Part shown: piece by piece, positions 60,014-64,000 of the stretch | How the letters are laid out: the number at the start of each line of letters is the position of its first letter | Numbering within the stretch: position 1 is the stretch's first letter | Assembly: GCA_964616465.1 (NCBI GenBank) | Contig: CAZTTO010000007.1 | Coordinates: 62,001 to 126,000 of the forward strand | Origin: JAFLBI01 sp964616465 | Lineage (GTDB): Bacteria > Bacteroidota > Bacteroidia > Chitinophagales > Chitinophagaceae | Length of the DNA stretch: 64,000 nucleotides | Reading direction: 5' to 3' | Program-made: the position numbers and the translations under genes | Notes under the pieces: model-generated | Databases searched by the model: none | What the model saw: only the letters and a program-made list of their open reading frames with translations | What the model was told of the DNA's origin: nothing

Positions 60014-61705
60014 ATGTTTGATTGGTTCAGCGATTTAATTCGCCCTTCGGCAACCCCTACAGCACTTCAGTCACTTTTGTTGGTTTTTGCTACCATGGCC
60101 ATTGGCATTGTCATTGGCAAAGTTAAAATCCGCAAAATTTCTTTAGGAGTAGCGGGTGTTATGTTTGCCGGAATCGTATTAGGGCATATGGGCTACACCC
60201 TTGAACACGAAACTTTACATGTGCTGCGTGAAATTGGCTTACTACTTTTTGTATATGCAGTAGGTATTCAAGTTGGACCCTCATTCTTTTCTTCTTTTAA
60301 AAAAGATGGTGTTCTTTTTAATGCGTTATCAGTAGGAACTGTTTTGTTAGGCGGATTAACTACGTATGTTTTATTTGTAATAACACCTACAGGAATCGAT
60401 CACCTGGTGGGTATCATGTCTGGAGCTGTGACCAACACACCCGGATTAGGTGCAGCAAAAGCAGCCTTAGCAGAAATTGCTAAAAAAGATCCAAGTTTTC
60501 AATACAGTGATCCTGCAAATGGCTATGCACTTGCTTATCCCTTTGGTGTGCTTGGAGTGATACTTGTTATGCTTGTTGCAAAATCTGTTTTTAAAATCTC
60601 AGTGAAGGATGAAGTCAGCAAGTTCGATGCCGATGTTCAAGAAAAGTATCCTTCACCAGCTACAAAAAAATGTAGAATTACAGAGCCTGAAGCTATTGGA
60701 AAAACAATTGAAGAATTGGTTGCTAAAGTTGGTAAACAACGCGTATTAGTTTCTAGACTAAAACACAGCGGCTCAACTATAGTAACAGCACCTGCAATGG
60801 AAACAATATTACAAGAACGAGATGTTGTTTTGTTGGTTGGATTGCCAGATGCTATTGATGAATTGATAAGTTTAATGGGAAGAGAAAGCTCTGATACTTT
60901 TATTGAATCCTCAGATGATATTACCACTAAAACCTTTTTGATAACTCGAAATCATGCCATTCAAAAATCATTAGCACAACTCGATTTTAACACTCGCTAT
61001 GGTGTTCGCGTAACGCGCGTATTTCGCTCGGGTATGGAATTACTTGCACGACCAAGTTTGGTATTACACTATGGCGATAGAATTCGTGTTGTTGGAACAG
61101 AACAGGCATTAAAAGGTGTTGAACGAGTGGTGGGTAATTCTGAAAAAAGATTGCAAGAACCACAAATGCTTTCCATATTTATTGGACTACTACTTGGAAT
61201 TTTAGCTGGCAGCATTCCATTTGCAATTCCAGGCCTTTCTGCTCCAGTTAAACTAGGTATTGCTGGAACACTTTTAACAGCCATTTTAATTAGTCGTTTT
61301 GGTGGTATGGGAACAATCCATTCGTTTTTAAACCACAGTGCTATCCTGTTTATGAAAGAATTTGGAATCAGCTTGTTTTTTGCAACTGTTGGCATTTATG
61401 CCGGACAACATTTTGTTGAGAATTTTCTTGAAAACAATGGATGGTGGTGGGTGATGTATGGAGCAGCAATTACATTGATTCCACTAATTATTTTAACCAT
61501 TGTGGGAAGATGGATTTTTAAACTGAATTTCCTTCAGCTCATTGGCATAATGGGAGGTGCATACACAGATCCAGCTGCATTAGCCTTTAGTGGCGCTTAC
61601 TTTAAAACCGATATACCTGCTCAGGCTTACGCAACAGTGTTCCCGTTGACCACCATCACGCGGATTTTATTAGCACAGATTTTAGTATTGCTGTTGGCTG
61701 GATAA
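60014..61705 (+). CDS. AspT/YidE-type membrane antiporter
   Basis: 563 residues. Two sets of about five membrane helices flank two central TrkA-C (RCK-C) regulatory domains (about 210-375, including VSRLKHSGSTIVTAPAM and VRVTRVFRSGMELLARPS). The motifs GAVTNTPGLGAAKAAL and GGAYTDPAALAFSG are the duplicated signature of the aspartate:alanine exchanger family. Likely an amino-acid or dicarboxylate antiporter; the substrate is not assigned. Converges with the barrel gene, 2 bp away. Confidence 0.92.
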   Translation: MFDWFSDLIRPSATPTALQSLLLVFATMAIGIVIGKVKIRKISLGVAGVMFAGIVLGHMGYTLEHETLHVLREIGLLLFVYAVGIQVGPSFFSSFKKDGVLFNALSVGTVLLGGLTTYVLFVITPTGIDHLVGIMSGAVTNTPGLGAAKAALAEIAKKDPSFQYSDPANGYALAYPFGVLGVILVMLVAKSVFKISVKDEVSKFDADVQEKYPSPATKKCRITEPEAIGKTIEELVAKVGKQRVLVSRLKHSGSTIVTAPAMETILQERDVVLLVGLPDAIDELISLMGRESSDTFIESSDDITTKTFLITRNHAIQKSLAQLDFNTRYGVRVTRVFRSGMELLARPSLVLHYGDRIRVVGTEQALKGVERVVGNSEKRLQEPQMLSIFIGLLLGILAGSIPFAIPGLSAPVKLGIAGTLLTAILISRFGGMGTIHSFLNHSAILFMKEFGISLFFATVGIYAGQHFVENFLENNGWWWVMYGAAITLIPLIILTIVGRWIFKLNFLQLIGIMGGAYTDPAALAFSGAYFKTDIPAQAYATVFPLTTITRILLAQILVLLLAG

Positions 61706-61707
61706 AA

Positions 61708-62892
61708 TTAAAATGCATCATTCAACCTAAAGTAGAACGCACCACCAAATGTGCTGTTTCGTGCATAGTCTACCCGTATGAACATGCGATTCTTTTTGTT
61801 CACCATAAGTCTTAGACCAGCACCCCCTGTCCAAAGAAAATCCTGCGTACTATAATCAGCCACTGTAGGAGCAGAAAGTGCTCCAGCAGTAAATACTGAT
61901 GCATGAATCCATCTCCAAATTTGAAAACGATATTCTGCTTGTGCTGCAGAAATTGTTTTATTCCTAAACCTACCACCAAAATAGCCGCGCATTAAATTGG
62001 CACTTCCTACTCTTGGCAATTCACGAAGTGGAACATCTCCATCGGTAATATGTGTGAAGAGCTGATAGCCAAATGCGTTTTCTTTTGCAATTGGATAGAA
62101 CTTTCTAAAATCTACAATCCATTCTTGGTAAGCATATGGACTTAAACCCATTGGTAAATAATTATGATAAACAGCTTCAAAATAAGTTCCTTTTCTTGCG
62201 CTGAATGGATAGTCGCGCTTTTCTAATAATACTGCTGGACCAAAACCAAAAGCCAAACTTCCATTTACTCCATCTGAATAATTAAATGCAGGTGTAATTG
62301 GCTTTGAATATCGAACACGATAGGTGTTGCTGTAGTTTACAGAAAGTCCTGCATACCAACTGCCCTTTAATAATTTGAAAATTCTGCTATCCCAATAAGT
62401 TCTTTCATAGTTCCAATCCCAATAATCATCTTCTGGAACTGTTTGCATACCAATACCCCAAACCCTTTCTGCAAATGAACTATAACCAGCTCTTCCTCTT
62501 AAAACCCATTTTTCACCCTTAGTAAAAACCTGCCAGGCTGCACTCAAGTCCAACTGTCGCATAGTGGAGTATGTAACCTGACCAAATATGAACGACCCTC
62601 GAGCTTCATTTTTTTCTTTTCCATCATTTTCTTTTGCGTTGAAAAAATAGTCGATGGCTAATCCAAAACGCAAACCAGTTTCAGGACTAGAAGTAAGGAT
62701 GGGTATTGGAATAATAGAAAAGTTAATGGCCGATAAGGAATCGGGATTCATGAAATTTCTGAGCGTTTTTCTTGGCTCAGGTCTTGTTGTATCTGTGATA
62801 TCATTTGCATACACAGATACTATGCTTGCTAACAAACACATAAGCAAGAATGCTAGTTTTTTTGTTTGTTGCAGCAAATGTTTGTCTTTCAT
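61708..62892 (-). CDS. BamA/TamA-family outer-membrane barrel protein
   Basis: 394 residues from ATG 62892 (frame open to 62904), with signal peptide (LAFLLMCLLASIVSVYA). No POTRA repeats are visible, so it is a barrel-only surface-antigen-type member: SFIFGQVTYSTMRQLDLSAAWQVF, GFGPAVLLEKRDYPFSARKGTYFEAVYHNY (the R-x-x-P...GTY Omp85 motif) and a C-terminal GAGLRLMVNKKNRMFIRVDYAR. Role unknown; convergent with the transporter and 22 bp after leuS, so it may be co-transcribed with leuS. Confidence 0.85.
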   Translation of the reverse strand: MKDKHLLQQTKKLAFLLMCLLASIVSVYANDITDTTRPEPRKTLRNFMNPDSLSAINFSIIPIPILTSSPETGLRFGLAIDYFFNAKENDGKEKNEARGSFIFGQVTYSTMRQLDLSAAWQVFTKGEKWVLRGRAGYSSFAERVWGIGMQTVPEDDYWDWNYERTYWDSRIFKLLKGSWYAGLSVNYSNTYRVRYSKPITPAFNYSDGVNGSLAFGFGPAVLLEKRDYPFSARKGTYFEAVYHNYLPMGLSPYAYQEWIVDFRKFYPIAKENAFGYQLFTHITDGDVPLRELPRVGSANLMRGYFGGRFRNKTISAAQAEYRFQIWRWIHASVFTAGALSAPTVADYSTQDFLWTGGAGLRLMVNKKNRMFIRVDYARNSTFGGAFYFRLNDAF

Positions 62893-62914
62893 ATAAGCAA
62901 GCATAAATTTTCTA

Positions 62915-64000
62915 TTACACTACAACGTTGATCATTTTCCCTTTCACAAAAATGATTTTCTTAGGTGCTTTACCTTCTAACCATTTTTGTATAACCTCAT
63001 TGTTCAAAATCACTGGTTCAATTTCTGCCAACTCAGCTTCTATTGGGAAAGAAATAGTGGTTCTTAGTTTTCCATTCACACTTACTGGATAAGCCTTCTC
63101 CGATTCTGTTAACCACGATGTATCACAAATAGGAAAACTTGCATCTAATACATTGCCCTCTTCACCCAATGCCGACCAAAGCTCTTGTGCAATATGAGGT
63201 GCATAAGGAGAAAGCAAAACCAATAATGGAGATAAGATCGACTTTTTTCTACAATCTAAATCAGTTAGCTCATTCACCGCCACCATAAAAGCACTCACTG
63301 CTGTATTAAATGAAAAGCGCTCAGTGTCTTGCGTAATTTTCTGAATGGCTTTATGCAACACTTTCATTTCTGCTGGAGTTGCAGCAACATCTTCGCATAA
63401 AAATTTACCCGACTCTGTATTGTAAAATAAGCGCCATAGTTTTTTCAAAAAGCGATGCACGCCTTCAATACCTTTGGTATCCCAAGGTTTTGATTGTTCA
63501 ATAGGACCTAAAAACATTTCATACATCCTAAATGTGTCAGCCCCATATTTTTCAACCAATTCGTTCGGATTAACAGTATTGAACTTCGACTTCGACATTT
63601 TTTCTACTTCTACTCCGCAGATGTATTTCCCATCTTCCAGAACCATTTCTGCTTGTGCATATTCACCATTCCGCCATTGCTTAAATGCCGCAATATCTAA
63701 TTCAACGCCGTCAACCATATTTACATCCACACGAATGGCATCCACTTCTTCTTCTTTAATCAACCCGCTCGATAAATATTGGTTGGTGCCTCGCTTTCTG
63801 TACACAAATCGACTACTTCCCTGAATCATACCCTGATTGAGTAACTTCTTAAACGGCTCATCAAAGCTGAGGTGTCCAAGATCAAACAAAACCTTCGTCC
63901 ACATACGACTATACAACAAGTGCCCTACTGCATGTTCTGTTCCTCCTACATATACATCCACCTGATTCCAGTAATCACTGATAGTTCTATCCACAAATGC
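62915..64000 (-). CDS. leuS: Leucyl-tRNA synthetase, C-terminal part (5' end beyond window)
   Basis: The frame runs off the right edge; about 361 codons of the 3' end are present. KMSKS motif EKMSKSKFNTVNP, class I core HAVGHLLYSRMW and DTFRMYEMFLGPIEQSKPWDT are diagnostic. The anticodon-binding helical domain and the C-terminal region ending KKIIFVKGKMINVVV (typical LeuS tail) follow. Charges tRNA-Leu. The editing domain would lie outside the window. Confidence 0.95.
   Translation of the reverse strand, partial: AFVDRTISDYWNQVDVYVGGTEHAVGHLLYSRMWTKVLFDLGHLSFDEPFKKLLNQGMIQGSSRFVYRKRGTNQYLSSGLIKEEEVDAIRVDVNMVDGVELDIAAFKQWRNGEYAQAEMVLEDGKYICGVEVEKMSKSKFNTVNPNELVEKYGADTFRMYEMFLGPIEQSKPWDTKGIEGVHRFLKKLWRLFYNTESGKFLCEDVAATPAEMKVLHKAIQKITQDTERFSFNTAVSAFMVAVNELTDLDCRKKSILSPLLVLLSPYAPHIAQELWSALGEEGNVLDASFPICDTSWLTESEKAYPVSVNGKLRTTISFPIEAELAEIEPVILNNEVIQKWLEGKAPKKIIFVKGKMINVVV

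Overview
The window looks like a chromosomal segment of a Bacteroidota bacterium, most likely family Chitinophagaceae. Supporting signs are moderate-to-low GC, a type IX secretion C-terminal sorting domain, TonB-receptor-like proteins, Bacteroidota-only families (DUF6252- and DUF6787-like proteins, an EF-G paralogue, a 7TM-DISM hybrid kinase), weak Shine-Dalgarno sequences and promoters that fit TTTG-N20-TAnnTTTG. The family assignment is inference; no rRNA gene is present.

Region 1 (1-6.9 kb) is a very AT-rich accessory locus that reads as an unmodified-bacteriocin system. A 71-residue precursor with a short Gly-Gly leader and a two-cysteine hydrophobic core is followed on the same strand by an RNA hairpin, an ABC-2-like permease, its ATPase, a small multi-pass membrane protein (immunity candidate), a membrane-anchored CxxC thioredoxin-fold protein and a C39-peptidase ABC exporter that runs off the left edge. 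A divergent NarL-type response regulator without a local kinase flanks it. This is the best candidate for an undescribed system here.

Region 2 (7-19.7 kb) holds oxyR/katG (divergent, with an OxyR-like operator and a clean promoter), outer-membrane and lipoprotein genes, serS, a cyclophilin, gcvH, a REC-HPt protein, an unusual GT2/degenerate sugar-transferase fusion and a GH3-family enzyme. Region 3 (19.7-27 kb) has a RES/Xre toxin-antitoxin pair, PaaY-, PaaI- and PaaG-like genes, a haem-monooxygenase-like protein with a 41-residue membrane protein, an SDR hydroxybutyrate dehydrogenase, a TPR protein and purN. Region 4 (27-37.5 kb) has a UvrD-type helicase-nuclease with a probable Fe-S cluster, an EF-G paralogue, a GHL10 glycoside hydrolase, an antitoxin beside a nonsense-mutated PemK/MazF toxin, a DinB-fold protein and a YkuD-like secreted protein.

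Region 5 (37.6-38.8 kb) is a small accessory hot spot: tRNA-Arg(CCU), a partial tandem copy of its 3' half interrupted in the T-loop by a 69-nt palindromic element, several short palindromic repeats, and a nucleotidyltransferase with a small partner protein. Region 6 (38.8-47.2 kb) has a PKD-repeat T9SS cargo protein, a possible minus-strand small RNA, and a signalling unit made of an NtrC-type activator, a FIST sensor and a hybrid kinase. An almost identical 16-bp palindrome lies before both the activator and the FIST gene.

Region 7 (47.3-64 kb) has a TonB-receptor-like barrel, a HAD phosphatase, a MurG-like glycosyltransferase next to an LpxH-like phosphoesterase, an SDR, thioredoxin, a 7TM-DISM hybrid kinase, a two-gene ABC unit, a DPP-IV-type peptidase, an AspT/YidE-type transporter, a BamA/TamA-like barrel and the 3' part of leuS. 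No IS element, CRISPR array or rRNA was seen.
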